Assembly: GCA_937139605.1 (NCBI GenBank)
Contig: CAKZQG010000024.1
Coordinates: forward strand, 1-33,087
DNA length: 33,087 nucleotides
Source: an uncultured bacterium
GTDB taxonomy: Bacteria; DRYD01
Reading direction: 5' to 3'
The notes under the pieces are model-generated. The model ran no database searches, had not been told where the DNA came from, and saw nothing but the letters and a program-made list of their open reading frames with translations. This document shows, one piece after another, positions 16,752 through 25,519 of the stretch. A program made the position numbers and the translations under genes. The first letter of the stretch is position 1; each line of letters opens with the position of its first letter.

Positions 16752-17924
16752 ATGTCAAAAAATATAAGAATTTATAACAAGGGGGAAATTATAGTAAATA
16801 CTTATGAGATATTAGAATTAATAAACAGCGGAGGAATGGGAAATGTTTATAAAGTAAAACATAATAAAATAGATAAAATTTTAGCTCTAAAACAATTAAA
16901 AATATTAGATTATATAACCGATAAACGAATCCTAATAGAGGGATTTCTTTCAGAAGTTTCGATTTTAATATCTTTAAGGCATCCTAACATAGCTAAATAT
17001 TATGACAGTTTTTTTTATAATGATGATTTTTTTTATGTAATGGAATATATAGATGGATTTAATATAAAAGATTATTTTATTTATAATATTCCAAAGGAAG
17101 TTAAAGAGGAAGTGGCTATAAATTTACTTTTTCAAGCTTTAGAAGCTTTGGATTATATTCATCAAAAAAATATTATTCATAGAGATCTAAAACCTTCTAA
17201 TTTACTCATTACAAATAAAAATATCTTAAAAATGATAGATTTTGGGATTTCTAAATCAATTAGAAAAGATATTATTTTTTCTACTCCTGGATATTCCCCA
17301 CCAGAACAAATATCAAATTTAGAATCATTACCAGCTAATGATATTTTTTCATTAGGAATAACTTTTTTGGAGTTATTATCCAATTTAAAACCCCCAACTA
17401 ATATCAAAGAAATTAACGAATATAATAATTATATAAAAATGTGTAATAATTCTTTAAAAATAGATATCTCTAATTCATTGTTAGATATACTTAATAAGAT
17501 GGTAGAATATGATTATAAAAAAAGATATCAAAATATAGATTCTATAAAAAAAGATTTAATTAAAAATGGGTTTAAATTTGATAATAATTATATTGCCAAT
17601 TTTTATGTAAAAGTTCAAAGAATTTCAGAGATTTTTAATTTAATGGAAAATAATTTGAATAATAATTTAAAAAAACTTAATTTAATGGGAGAAATTAATC
17701 TAAAGAAAAATATAGATATAATGGAATATACTATTTATAATGGAAATAATTTAAAAATAATAATTGATATAAAAGAGGAAGAGAATAATGAATTTTTAGT
17801 AATATATTTAATAAGACAATTCTTCAAACCGTTAGTATTGGCTAAAATAAAAATAGAAGAATTTGATGAGTTTTTTATAAATGATGTAATAGAGAGAGTG
17901 GGAAGTGAGGTAAATATTTTATGA
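16752..17924 (+). CDS. PknB-type serine/threonine protein kinase
   Basis: A complete Hanks-type kinase domain (about 15-270): Gly-rich loop INSGGMGNVYK (25-34), ATP-binding Lys47 (LALKQLK), Glu68, catalytic HRDLKPSN (143-150), DFG (163-165) and the PPEQ (APE-like) segment near 183-186. The C-terminal 115 residues are charged and helical with no transmembrane segment, PASTA or other known sensor, so the enzyme appears cytosolic. The stop TGA overlaps the next start (ATGA at 17921-17924), suggesting translational coupling to the endonuclease IV gene. Substrates are unknown. Confidence 0.94.
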   Translation: MSKNIRIYNKGEIIVNTYEILELINSGGMGNVYKVKHNKIDKILALKQLKILDYITDKRILIEGFLSEVSILISLRHPNIAKYYDSFFYNDDFFYVMEYIDGFNIKDYFIYNIPKEVKEEVAINLLFQALEALDYIHQKNIIHRDLKPSNLLITNKNILKMIDFGISKSIRKDIIFSTPGYSPPEQISNLESLPANDIFSLGITFLELLSNLKPPTNIKEINEYNNYIKMCNNSLKIDISNSLLDILNKMVEYDYKKRYQNIDSIKKDLIKNGFKFDNNYIANFYVKVQRISEIFNLMENNLNNNLKKLNLMGEINLKKNIDIMEYTIYNGNNLKIIIDIKEEENNEFLVIYLIRQFFKPLVLAKIKIEEFDEFFINDVIERVGSEVNIL

Positions 17925-18760
17925 AACATATTAAAAACGGCTTATATTTTGGTACTGCTGGGATACCTAATTCTTCCCCTAAATTAGATACTTTCTCAGG
18001 AATAAAGAAATTAAAAGAAATTAATTTAGATGTAATGGAATTAGAGTTTGTACATGGTGTTAAAATATCTACCACTACTGCAAATAAAATTAATTTATTT
18101 TCTAAGCAATATCAGATATTTTTAAGTGTTCATGCACCTTATTATATCAATTTAAATTCTTTAGAACCAGAAAAAATAGAAGCAAGTATTAACAGAATTG
18201 TTAAAACCTGTGAAATTGGTAGTTATTGTGGGGCTAAAGATATTGTTATTCATCCCGGATATTATCATAATATGGATAAATTAATCGCTTATAATAATAT
18301 TAAAAATAATCTAAAAAGAGTTTTAGAGTTAATTTCTGATTATGATGTAGTATTAAGAATAGAAACTATGGGGAAGATTTCTCAATTTGGTACATTAGAA
18401 GAAGTATTGAACTTAAGTCAAGATTTAGGACCTAAGGTTATGCCATGCTTAGATTTTGCTCATATGTATGCTAGGAGTTTAGGTAAAATTAATTCATATA
18501 ATGATTTTTATAAAATTTTTGAGGATGTAAAACATAAGTTAGGATATCAGGCTTTAGATAATATACATATTCATATATCAGGAATTAAATACTCAGATAA
18601 AGGAGAAGTTCATCATTTAAATCTAAAAGAATCTCAATTTAATTACATAGATTTTATAAAAGTTTTAAAAGATTTAAATGTAAAGGGGTTAATAATAATA
18701 GAAAGTCCTAATCTCGAAGAAGATGCTACCCTACTTAAAAATCTATACTACTCTAATTAA
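17921..18760 (+). CDS. nfo: Endonuclease IV-type AP endonuclease
   Basis: A TIM-barrel AP endonuclease family 2 protein of 279 residues, cutting DNA 5' of abasic sites in base-excision repair. The expected zinc ligands are visible in order: His in SVHAPYYINL, His in IVIHPGYYHN, Glu in LRIETMG, Asp and His in PCLDFAHMYAR, His in IHIHISGIKY, His in GEVHHLNL and Glu in IIIESPN. Its ATG overlaps the kinase stop by four bases, so the pair should be co-translated. Identity as a xylose-isomerase-like barrel is certain; the AP endonuclease call rests on the metal set and length. Confidence 0.92.
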   Translation: MKHIKNGLYFGTAGIPNSSPKLDTFSGIKKLKEINLDVMELEFVHGVKISTTTANKINLFSKQYQIFLSVHAPYYINLNSLEPEKIEASINRIVKTCEIGSYCGAKDIVIHPGYYHNMDKLIAYNNIKNNLKRVLELISDYDVVLRIETMGKISQFGTLEEVLNLSQDLGPKVMPCLDFAHMYARSLGKINSYNDFYKIFEDVKHKLGYQALDNIHIHISGIKYSDKGEVHHLNLKESQFNYIDFIKVLKDLNVKGLIIIESPNLEEDATLLKNLYYSN

Positions 18761-18785
18761 CTAAATAATTAATTAAATTAAAAAT

Positions 18786-18812
18786 ATTAAATTAAATTGT
18801 ATTTAATTTAAT
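18786..18812. repeat. Perfect 12-bp inverted repeat upstream of hypF
   Basis: ATTAAATTAAAT, a TGT loop, then ATTTAATTTAAT: a perfect 12-bp stem made only of A and T. It sits between the nfo stop (18760) and the hypF ribosome site (GGGGGG, 18825-18830). No T run follows, so it is not a standard terminator; an operator or chance are both possible in this base composition. Confidence 0.5.
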
Positions 18813-18861
18813 TTGAAAAAAAAAGGGGGGATAAATCATTAATAATTTAGCAAATAACAAT

Positions 18862-20859
18862 ATGATAAAAACAATAAAAAATTTTAATGATATTTTTATA
18901 TGTGAAAATTGTTTAAGAGAATTAGAAGATATTAATAATAGAAGATATTTTTATCCATTTATATCTTGCAATAATTGTGGCTTAAGATACTCAATTATTA
19001 ACTCTATAGATAATAACAAACTAAATTCTATTTTTTTTGATAAATATAAACCATGTGAAGATTGTAAAAAAGAAAAAGAAGATCCTAATAATAGAAGATA
19101 TAATTATGAATTTATTAGTTGTAGCGCTTGTGGTCCTAAAATTTTTTATTATATTAATAATAAAAAAGAATATTTTAAAAATTATGATGAAGCTTTTGAA
19201 AAGATAATAAATTCTTTAAGTAATGGAGAATTAATTTTATTAAAAATAACCAATATGTTTTTATTAATAGCGGATGCTACTAATGAAAATGCTATTACTA
19301 AACTAAGAAATCTCAAAAAAACCTTTAAACCTATACCCGTTTTGTTTAAAGATATTCAACAATTGGAAGATTACATTAACAAAAAAATAAACCAAAAATC
19401 AATGATTGAATATTTAATAAATTCAAAATCTATAGTAGTAATTGAAGTAGGAGATAATGTTAAATTAGCAAAGAATTTAGGATATAAAAAATATTTAGGG
19501 GTTTCTTTACCTTTTGATACTTTTTTATACATTATAAGCAATCTATACAATTCCCCAATAGCTTTTACAAGTGCAAATTTATCCGGGGAATCTATTATAT
19601 TAAATAATCAAGATGAAACATTAAAATACTTTATTAATAATGTAAATCTGGCAATATTACATGATTTAGAAATTCAAAATGAATCAGATTTTAATATTTA
19701 TTTTAATATAGATGATTTATATATTCCTGTAAGAAAATCAATATATAATATTGGTAAAAAAATAGAAACTAATTATAGATTTATTAATGCGTTATGTGTT
19801 GGACCAGAATTAGAAAATTCTATTTGTGTTTCTTTTAATAACAATGTTTTTATATCAAGTAGGATGGGGTTTCTACGGAACGATAGTGTTTATCAAAGTT
19901 TCGAAAAAACAATAGATAAATTTTTAAAAATGTTTAATTTTAAGCCAGATTTAATAGTAGCAGATTTACATCCGTATTATTTGTCTACTATTTTTGCTCA
20001 AGAATTTTCTAAAAATAATGGGATAGAATTAAAATATATACAACATCATAAAGCTCATATTTATTCTTTAATTTTAGATAAACAAATTTCAGGAGATTTA
20101 ATTGGATTTTCTTTTGATGGTACTGGTTATGGGGAAGATGGCAAAATATGGGGTGGCGAAGTATTTATTGGAAACATCTATGACCTCAAAAGAATAGGGC
20201 ACATAAAGTATTTCCCAATAGTAGCAGGAGACTCTGCTATTGAGAATCCTATTTACATTGCTGTATCTTATATTTCTAAATTTTTGCCTGATAAGCTCAA
20301 TATATTTAATATCTCTGATTTTCAAAGAGAGTTAATATATAAAATGGTGCAAAATAATTATAATGTTTATTATACTTCTTCAATAGGTAGAGTTTTTGAT
20401 ATAGCTGCAGTACTAGCTAAAATTAAGGAAGGAGAGAAAATTAATTTTTCTGGACAAGCAGCTATTGAATTAGAAAACATTGCATATTATTCTAATTCTA
20501 CAGAAGCTTATCCATTCGAAATCCTAAATTTTGGTAATCATTTCGAAATAGACCCTTTACCTATATTTGTTGAGATACTTAAAGAAAAGGAAAAAAAGAG
20601 TATTACATATTCCGATATCGCTAGAAAATTTCATAATACTATCATAGATATCGTTGTTTCTATAAGTTTAAAATTAAAAAAGGAATATAATATTAATCAA
20701 GTAGGTTTATCAGGTGGTGTTTTTCAAAATAAATTGCTTACTTTAAATATATATAATAAATTAGAATCAAAAGGTTTGAAAGTATTTATTCATGAAAAAG
20801 TTCCACCTAATGATAGCGGGATCTCCTTAGGGCAATTAGCATCTGCTATAATAAAATAA
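18862..20859 (+). CDS. hypF: Carbamoyltransferase HypF lacking the acylphosphatase domain
   Basis: HypF moves the carbamoyl group of carbamoyl phosphate, via carbamoyl-AMP, onto the HypE C-terminal Cys for cyanide ligands of [NiFe] sites. Two HypF zinc fingers open the protein (C14, C17, C36, C39; C65, C68, C87, C90). A YrdC-like domain follows (about 112-285, FTSANLSGESI), then the Kae1-like domain (about 305-665, IQHHKAHIYS, FSFDGTGYGEDGKIWGGEVF, LSGGVFQN). The N-terminal acylphosphatase domain (about 90 residues) is absent; only 77-101 bp separate this gene from nfo. In the YrdC domain the usual KGIGGFH loop is KITNMFL. The GGGGGG ribosome site ends 7 bases before an in-frame ATT (18838), so an ATT start adding eight residues is possible; the ATG at 18862 is 31 bases away. 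It heads hypF-C-D-E. Confidence 0.93.
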   Translation: MIKTIKNFNDIFICENCLRELEDINNRRYFYPFISCNNCGLRYSIINSIDNNKLNSIFFDKYKPCEDCKKEKEDPNNRRYNYEFISCSACGPKIFYYINNKKEYFKNYDEAFEKIINSLSNGELILLKITNMFLLIADATNENAITKLRNLKKTFKPIPVLFKDIQQLEDYINKKINQKSMIEYLINSKSIVVIEVGDNVKLAKNLGYKKYLGVSLPFDTFLYIISNLYNSPIAFTSANLSGESIILNNQDETLKYFINNVNLAILHDLEIQNESDFNIYFNIDDLYIPVRKSIYNIGKKIETNYRFINALCVGPELENSICVSFNNNVFISSRMGFLRNDSVYQSFEKTIDKFLKMFNFKPDLIVADLHPYYLSTIFAQEFSKNNGIELKYIQHHKAHIYSLILDKQISGDLIGFSFDGTGYGEDGKIWGGEVFIGNIYDLKRIGHIKYFPIVAGDSAIENPIYIAVSYISKFLPDKLNIFNISDFQRELIYKMVQNNYNVYYTSSIGRVFDIAAVLAKIKEGEKINFSGQAAIELENIAYYSNSTEAYPFEILNFGNHFEIDPLPIFVEILKEKEKKSITYSDIARKFHNTIIDIVVSISLKLKKEYNINQVGLSGGVFQNKLLTLNIYNKLESKGLKVFIHEKVPPNDSGISLGQLASAIIK

Positions 20860-20889
20860 AATAAAAATAAAAAAGGAGAAAATATACTT

Positions 20890-21114
20890 ATGTGTTTAGG
20901 GGTGCCTTTGAAAATTATAAATATTATTGATAATGAAAAAGCTATAGCACAATTAGGAGAAAAAACTACTTTAGAAATAAATATTTCATTACTTGATAGT
21001 GTAAAGGAAGGAGATTATGTTATAGTTCATGCAGGGTTTGCTATATCTGTTTTAGAAAATGAAGATGCAACAGAAATTATTAATATAATAAAAGAATCAA
21101 ATATTACTCAATAA
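20890..21114 (+). CDS. hypC: Hydrogenase maturation chaperone HypC
   Basis: A 74-residue HypC/HupF protein starting with the invariant MCLGVP; Cys2 binds the iron of the Fe(CN)2CO group while HypC shuttles between HypD and the hydrogenase large subunit. EGDYVIVHAGFAISVL is the family's second signature. AAAGGAG lies about 10 bases before the ATG. It sits 30 bp after hypF and ahead of hypD. Confidence 0.97.
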   Translation: MCLGVPLKIINIIDNEKAIAQLGEKTTLEINISLLDSVKEGDYVIVHAGFAISVLENEDATEIINIIKESNITQ

Positions 21115-21151
21115 GTAAATTTAAAATAAAAATTAAGGGAAGGTGTTTAAA

Positions 21152-22267
21152 TTGGAAATTAATTTATTAAATAAAAATTTATTAAGTCAAAAGAATACGG
21201 TTAATGTAAAAGAAGCTATCTCAAAAATTATAAAAGATATAGAAAAATTATTTACTGATAGAAATTATGTGATAATGGAGTTTTGTGGTACTCATACGCA
21301 TGAGATAGCAAAATATGGAATAAGGAGTTTATTTCCTAAAACAATAGATTTAAGATCAGGCCCAGGGTGTCCAGTTTGTGTTACTGCAGAAGAAGATATA
21401 GACTATATTATTAATTTAGCTATGGAAAATAATTTAAGTATTATAACTTTTGGAGATTTAGTTAATGTGCCTGGAAGTAAAGCATCTTTAAGCTATCTAA
21501 AATCTATTGGTAAAGATATAATTGTGGTATATAATCCTTTAGAATCTATTAAATTAGCTTTAAATAATCCTAATAAAAATTATTTATTAATAGGTATAGG
21601 TTTTGAGACTACTGTACCACTATTAGCTTATACTTTAATAAAAGCTAAAAATCTTAAATTAAAAAATTTATTTTATTTATCATTACATAAATTGACTCCG
21701 CCGGCTTTAGATGCTGTGCTTGATGGTAAAGAAGTTAATTTAGATGGAGTTATAGGTCCAGGACATGTTTCCACTATTATAGGAGCAAAACCTTGGGAAA
21801 TATCTGCTAATAAATATAAAATCCCTATAGTTATAAGTAGCTTTGAACCAGAAGAAATAATTTTTAATGTTTATTTCTTATTAAAAAAAATAAAAAATAA
21901 AGAATATGGAGTATGGAATAACTACAAACGTAGTGTAAGATATGAAGGAAATTTGAAAGCAATTGATATAGTTAATAAGGTATTTAAATTATCAGCAGCT
22001 AATTGGAGAGGTTTAGGTATTATTGAGAATAGTGGATTAGAATTAAATGAAGATTATATTGAATTTGATGTAAGGAAACGTTTCCCTTTAACCAAGCCTA
22101 TAAAAGTGAAGAAAACTGCTTGTAGATGTGGGGAAGTCTTAAGGGGAGTCGTAAAACCTTATGAATGTCCATTATTTGCAAAAGCTTGTACTCCTTCTTC
22201 TCCAAAAGGACCTTGTATGGTATCTTCTGAAGGAAGTTGTGCTGCCTATTACTTATATGAAAACTAA
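21152..22267 (+). CDS. hypD: Hydrogenase formation protein HypD
   Basis: HypD is the iron-sulfur scaffold on which the Fe(CN)2CO unit is built with HypC and HypE. It shows FCGTHTHEIAKYGIRSLFP, SGPGCPVCVT, IGFETTVPL and GPGHVSTIIGA. The C-terminal [4Fe-4S] region contains CRCGEVLRG, ECPLFAKAC and GPCMVSSEGSCAAYY. I chose the TTG at 21152 (protein begins Met-Glu-Ile-Asn) because AGGGAAGGTG lies six bases before it; a GTG at 21143 is possible but sits inside that ribosome site. About 371 residues, normal. Third gene of hypF-C-D-E. Confidence 0.96.
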   Translation: MEINLLNKNLLSQKNTVNVKEAISKIIKDIEKLFTDRNYVIMEFCGTHTHEIAKYGIRSLFPKTIDLRSGPGCPVCVTAEEDIDYIINLAMENNLSIITFGDLVNVPGSKASLSYLKSIGKDIIVVYNPLESIKLALNNPNKNYLLIGIGFETTVPLLAYTLIKAKNLKLKNLFYLSLHKLTPPALDAVLDGKEVNLDGVIGPGHVSTIIGAKPWEISANKYKIPIVISSFEPEEIIFNVYFLLKKIKNKEYGVWNNYKRSVRYEGNLKAIDIVNKVFKLSAANWRGLGIIENSGLELNEDYIEFDVRKRFPLTKPIKVKKTACRCGEVLRGVVKPYECPLFAKACTPSSPKGPCMVSSEGSCAAYYLYEN

Positions 22268-22329
22268 AATTATATAAAAATTAAAATAAAGAATAAAAAA
22301 AATAACCTACAATAAGGGGGGCTATTAAT

Positions 22330-23364
22330 ATGGAAACAAATATTATAGGATCTAATATTATGGAGCCTGTTATTAGTTTAGCTTATGGTAGTGGAGGAGA
22401 TTTAACTAGAAAGCTAATAGAAGAAGAATTTGTTAAAAATTTTTCTAATCCTATTTTAGATGAATTATTAGATTCTGGGATAGTAGAGTTTAGTGGGAAA
22501 TTAGCTTTCACTACAGATTCATATGTTATTACTCCAATTTTTTTTAAAGGTGGGGATATTGGGAGCTTATCTGTTTATGGAACTTTAAATGATTTAGCAG
22601 TAGTCGGAGCTGAACCATTATTTATTAGCTTATCTTTAATAATAGAAGAAGGACTTGCTGTTAAAGATTTAAAAAGAATTATTAATTCTATATCTAAAGT
22701 AGCTAAAGAAGAAAAAGTTAAAATAATAACTGGGGATACTAAAGTAGTAGATAAAAATAAGGGAGATAAAATATTTATAAATACTTCTGGAATCGGAATT
22801 ATAAAGCCTAATAGAGATTGGAGAAAAAGGGAAATTAATGAAGGTGATTTAATTTTAGCTTCAGGGGATTTAGGAGAACACGGGATATATATTATGTTAG
22901 AAAGATTAAATATAAAAACAGCAGAAGATGTTAAATCGGATATGGCTTACTTAGGAAGTTTTATATTACCGCTTCTTGATAATTTTGATGGAGTAAAGTT
23001 TATTAGAGATGCTACAAGAGGAGGAGTAGCTACTATCCTAAATGAAGTCGCTTCTAAATATAATATTGAAATAGAAGTATATGAAGAAGAATTACCTTAC
23101 AAAGATTGGGTTAAAAATGCTTCTGAAATATTAGGAATAGATCCAATATATGCAGCAAATGAAGGGAAAGCTGTGATAATTATAGATAAATCTCAAGCTG
23201 ATGAGATCTTAGATTTCCTTAAAAAACACCCCTTATCCTGTAATTCAAAGATAATAGGTAAAGTTATTTCAAAAAACAAACCTAAGGTTTATCTAAAAAC
23301 AAGAATAGGAAGCAGGAGAATATTAGAGAGTTTAAAAGGAGATATTTTACCTCGTATTTGCTAA
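22330..23364 (+). CDS. hypE: Carbamoyl-dehydratase HypE
   Basis: HypE dehydrates the carbamoyl group on its C-terminal Cys to thiocyanate, giving the cyanide ligands. The N-terminal region has YGSGGDLTRKLIEE, followed by FTTDSYVITPIFFKGGDIG and LAVVGAEPLFISLSLIIEEG. The ATP-binding GDTKVVDKNKGDKIFINTSG and RDATRGGVATILNE are present. The protein ends in PRIC with the required terminal Cys. The length of 344 residues is normal. AAGGGGGG lies eight bases before the ATG, the same style of site as hypF. Last gene of hypF-C-D-E; it converges with hoxH with a 36-bp T-rich gap and no clear hairpin. Confidence 0.97.
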   Translation: METNIIGSNIMEPVISLAYGSGGDLTRKLIEEEFVKNFSNPILDELLDSGIVEFSGKLAFTTDSYVITPIFFKGGDIGSLSVYGTLNDLAVVGAEPLFISLSLIIEEGLAVKDLKRIINSISKVAKEEKVKIITGDTKVVDKNKGDKIFINTSGIGIIKPNRDWRKREINEGDLILASGDLGEHGIYIMLERLNIKTAEDVKSDMAYLGSFILPLLDNFDGVKFIRDATRGGVATILNEVASKYNIEIEVYEEELPYKDWVKNASEILGIDPIYAANEGKAVIIIDKSQADEILDFLKKHPLSCNSKIIGKVISKNKPKVYLKTRIGSRRILESLKGDILPRIC

Positions 23365-23400
23365 TTCTTTTATATTTTTCTTTTGTTTTTTTTAATTTTA

Positions 23401-24849
23401 TTACTCGCGTTTAATAGTTTTTATAAGTTTTTTTTGATTATCATATATTTCAATGAGTATAGGCATATTTCCAACGGCATGGGTAGAACAAGATAAACAC
23501 GGATCATAGCATCTTATCCCACCTTCTACTCTATTTAGTATTCCTTCAGTGAGATTATTCATATCGATATATTTTTTAGCAATAACCTCTACAGCTTTGG
23601 ACATAGCCCAGTTATTATGTCCTGAAGCAACTATCATATTCACTTTTTTAATTGTTCCTTTTTCATCTACCCAATAATGATGTATTAAGGTTCCTCTTGG
23701 TGCTTCTATAACTCCTATTCCCTCTTCATTTACTACTTTATTCTCTATATAGACATCTTTAGATAATATTTCTTTATCATTTAATATTAGTTCTACTTTT
23801 TCAATAGCATATAAAATTTCAATTAATCTTGCATAATGGTAATAAAAAGAAGCGCTAACTGCTTTACCATTATTACTTAAGTTTTTAAATTCTTGTAATT
23901 CTTTATTAGCTAATTCTGTATCAATTTTATTGATTATATTTAATCTTGCTAGTGGTCCTACTCTATATACTCCTTCAGGATAACCATATATTTTTAAAAA
24001 TGGGAATTTAAGATAACTCCAATCTTCTATGTATTCTGCAATGTAGTTTAAATAATCTTTAGGTAAAAACTCAATTTTAGTGATTAAATTCTTATCAAAA
24101 TATCTAATTTTTCCATCATATAGTTCTAAGGAATCATTATTACTTACCAATCCAAGATATCCCGTATCAAAATTAGCGTAATCAATTATAAAATCTTTAT
24201 TTTTTTGGATGTAATCTTTAAATAAGTTAATAGTAAATAATATGTGAGATTTAACTTTTGGGAGATTTAATAATATTTTATCTTTTACTTGTGGAGTTAA
24301 GGAGTTAGCCATACCTCCTGGTACAATCCATTTAGGATTAATTCTAGCGCCTGCAATCCATTCTATAATGCTTTGCCCAAATTTTCTTAACTCTACACCT
24401 TTAGTAGCTATATCAGGGTATTTTTCTATAACTCCTGCTATATTTCTTATTTTAGGGTTTTCATCCCATCCTAATAGTAAATCAGGGGAAGCTAAATAGA
24501 AGAAATGTAGAGAATGTGATTGTATAATTTGTCCCATATGAATTAGTTCTCTTAGTAATTTAGCTGTATAAGGGATATTTACTCCCATTATCATATCTCC
24601 TGCTTTAACAGCTCCTAAGATATGACTAACAGGGCAGATCCCACAAATCTTTGCTGTAATTATTGGCATTTCTTTAAAATGTCTGCCTTCACTAAACTTC
24701 TCGAAACCTCTAAATTGATCCACATGAAAATAAACTTTATCTACCTTTAAATCATTATCTAAATGAATAGTTATTTTGGCATGCCCTTCAATTCGTGTTA
24801 CTGGATAAATTGTTATCTTATTATCTTCTGAGTTTTTTATAGTTTCCAT
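23401..24849 (-). CDS. hoxH: [NiFe]-hydrogenase large subunit, group 3 (HoxH-like)
   Basis: The catalytic subunit holding the Ni-Fe site where hydrogen is oxidised or formed. RIEGHAKI (19-26) is the N-terminal signature. The first metal motif is CGICPVSH (C69, C72, H76); the second is DPCLSCSTH (C451, C454, H457). After His457 a 25-residue tail remains, the peptide that the maturation protease removes after nickel insertion. At 482 residues it fits cytosolic group 3 large subunits. AGGAGG lies about a dozen bases before the ATG. It is the last gene of hypA - ATPase - hoxU-like - hoxY - hoxH. Group 3d (NAD-linked) is inferred from the HoxU/NuoG-like partner; group 3c is less likely. Confidence 0.95.
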   Translation of the reverse strand: METIKNSEDNKITIYPVTRIEGHAKITIHLDNDLKVDKVYFHVDQFRGFEKFSEGRHFKEMPIITAKICGICPVSHILGAVKAGDMIMGVNIPYTAKLLRELIHMGQIIQSHSLHFFYLASPDLLLGWDENPKIRNIAGVIEKYPDIATKGVELRKFGQSIIEWIAGARINPKWIVPGGMANSLTPQVKDKILLNLPKVKSHILFTINLFKDYIQKNKDFIIDYANFDTGYLGLVSNNDSLELYDGKIRYFDKNLITKIEFLPKDYLNYIAEYIEDWSYLKFPFLKIYGYPEGVYRVGPLARLNIINKIDTELANKELQEFKNLSNNGKAVSASFYYHYARLIEILYAIEKVELILNDKEILSKDVYIENKVVNEEGIGVIEAPRGTLIHHYWVDEKGTIKKVNMIVASGHNNWAMSKAVEVIAKKYIDMNNLTEGILNRVEGGIRCYDPCLSCSTHAVGNMPILIEIYDNQKKLIKTIKRE

Positions 24850-24908
24850 AGATAAACTATACCTCCTAAAAAGATAAGCAACTTTTAATTTTATTAATGT
24901 TCTTAATT

Positions 24909-25463
24909 TTACTCATATGTTAATTTTTCGTTTTCTAATTTAGGTTCTCTGCCTTCTATTAGTTCATTTAGTATATAAAAGATAATATCAGCATTAGGGG
25001 GACAACCTGGGATATAATAATCAACTTTAATGACCTCATTAACAGCTTTTACCCGGGGTAATAATTTGGATATATCTTTAGAATTTGGGTAATGTTTATT
25101 AGCATTGCTTTCAGCTTCATGGTATACTCTTTTAGATAGTTCATCTATTTTATAATAATTTCTCATGGTGGGGATTCCTCCAAATACTGCGCAATCCCCT
25201 ATAGCTATTATTATTTTACATTTTTCTCGCATCATTTTAACTTCTTCTTCTTGGGTATCAGTAGCAACAGAACCTTCTATAATACCTATATCTACATCAT
25301 CTTCTGGGATTTTAAGATCAGTAAATGGGCTGGCGCTAAAAACAACCCCCTTTTTTATTAAATCTATTAATCTTTCGTCCATGTCTAAAAAAGACATATG
25401 ACATCCTGAGCAACCCTCACACCAAATAGTAGAAATTTTTATTTCTTTTTTAGTATTTTTCAT
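24909..25463 (-). CDS. hoxY: [NiFe]-hydrogenase small subunit (HoxY-like)
   Basis: This 184-residue subunit carries the single proximal [4Fe-4S] cluster that passes electrons from the Ni-Fe site. WCEGCSGCHMSFLD (14-27) gives C18 and C21; GDCAVFGGIPTMRN gives C91; IPGCPPNADII gives C154. There is no twin-arginine signal, and the short length is typical of cytosolic group 3 enzymes. It lies 59 bp upstream of hoxH and 56 bp downstream of the hoxU-like gene. Confidence 0.95.
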   Translation of the reverse strand: MKNTKKEIKISTIWCEGCSGCHMSFLDMDERLIDLIKKGVVFSASPFTDLKIPEDDVDIGIIEGSVATDTQEEEVKMMREKCKIIIAIGDCAVFGGIPTMRNYYKIDELSKRVYHEAESNANKHYPNSKDISKLLPRVKAVNEVIKVDYYIPGCPPNADIIFYILNELIEGREPKLENEKLTYE

Positions 25464-25519
25464 AATAATATTCCCCTACCCTATTCATTATTTGTTTTTA
25501 TTTTATTATTTATTTTTTA

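Noticed and set aside
18862-20859. Missing HypF N-terminus explained by a frameshift or upstream exon-like frame
   Set aside because: Only about 100 bp separate it from nfo, too short for the acylphosphatase domain in any frame.
23365-23400. Bidirectional terminator between hypE and hoxH
   Set aside because: T-rich but no stem could be drawn.
25165-25401. Plus-strand 78-codon frame inside hoxY
   Set aside because: It is antisense to the conserved hoxY coding region and reflects that gene's codon pattern.
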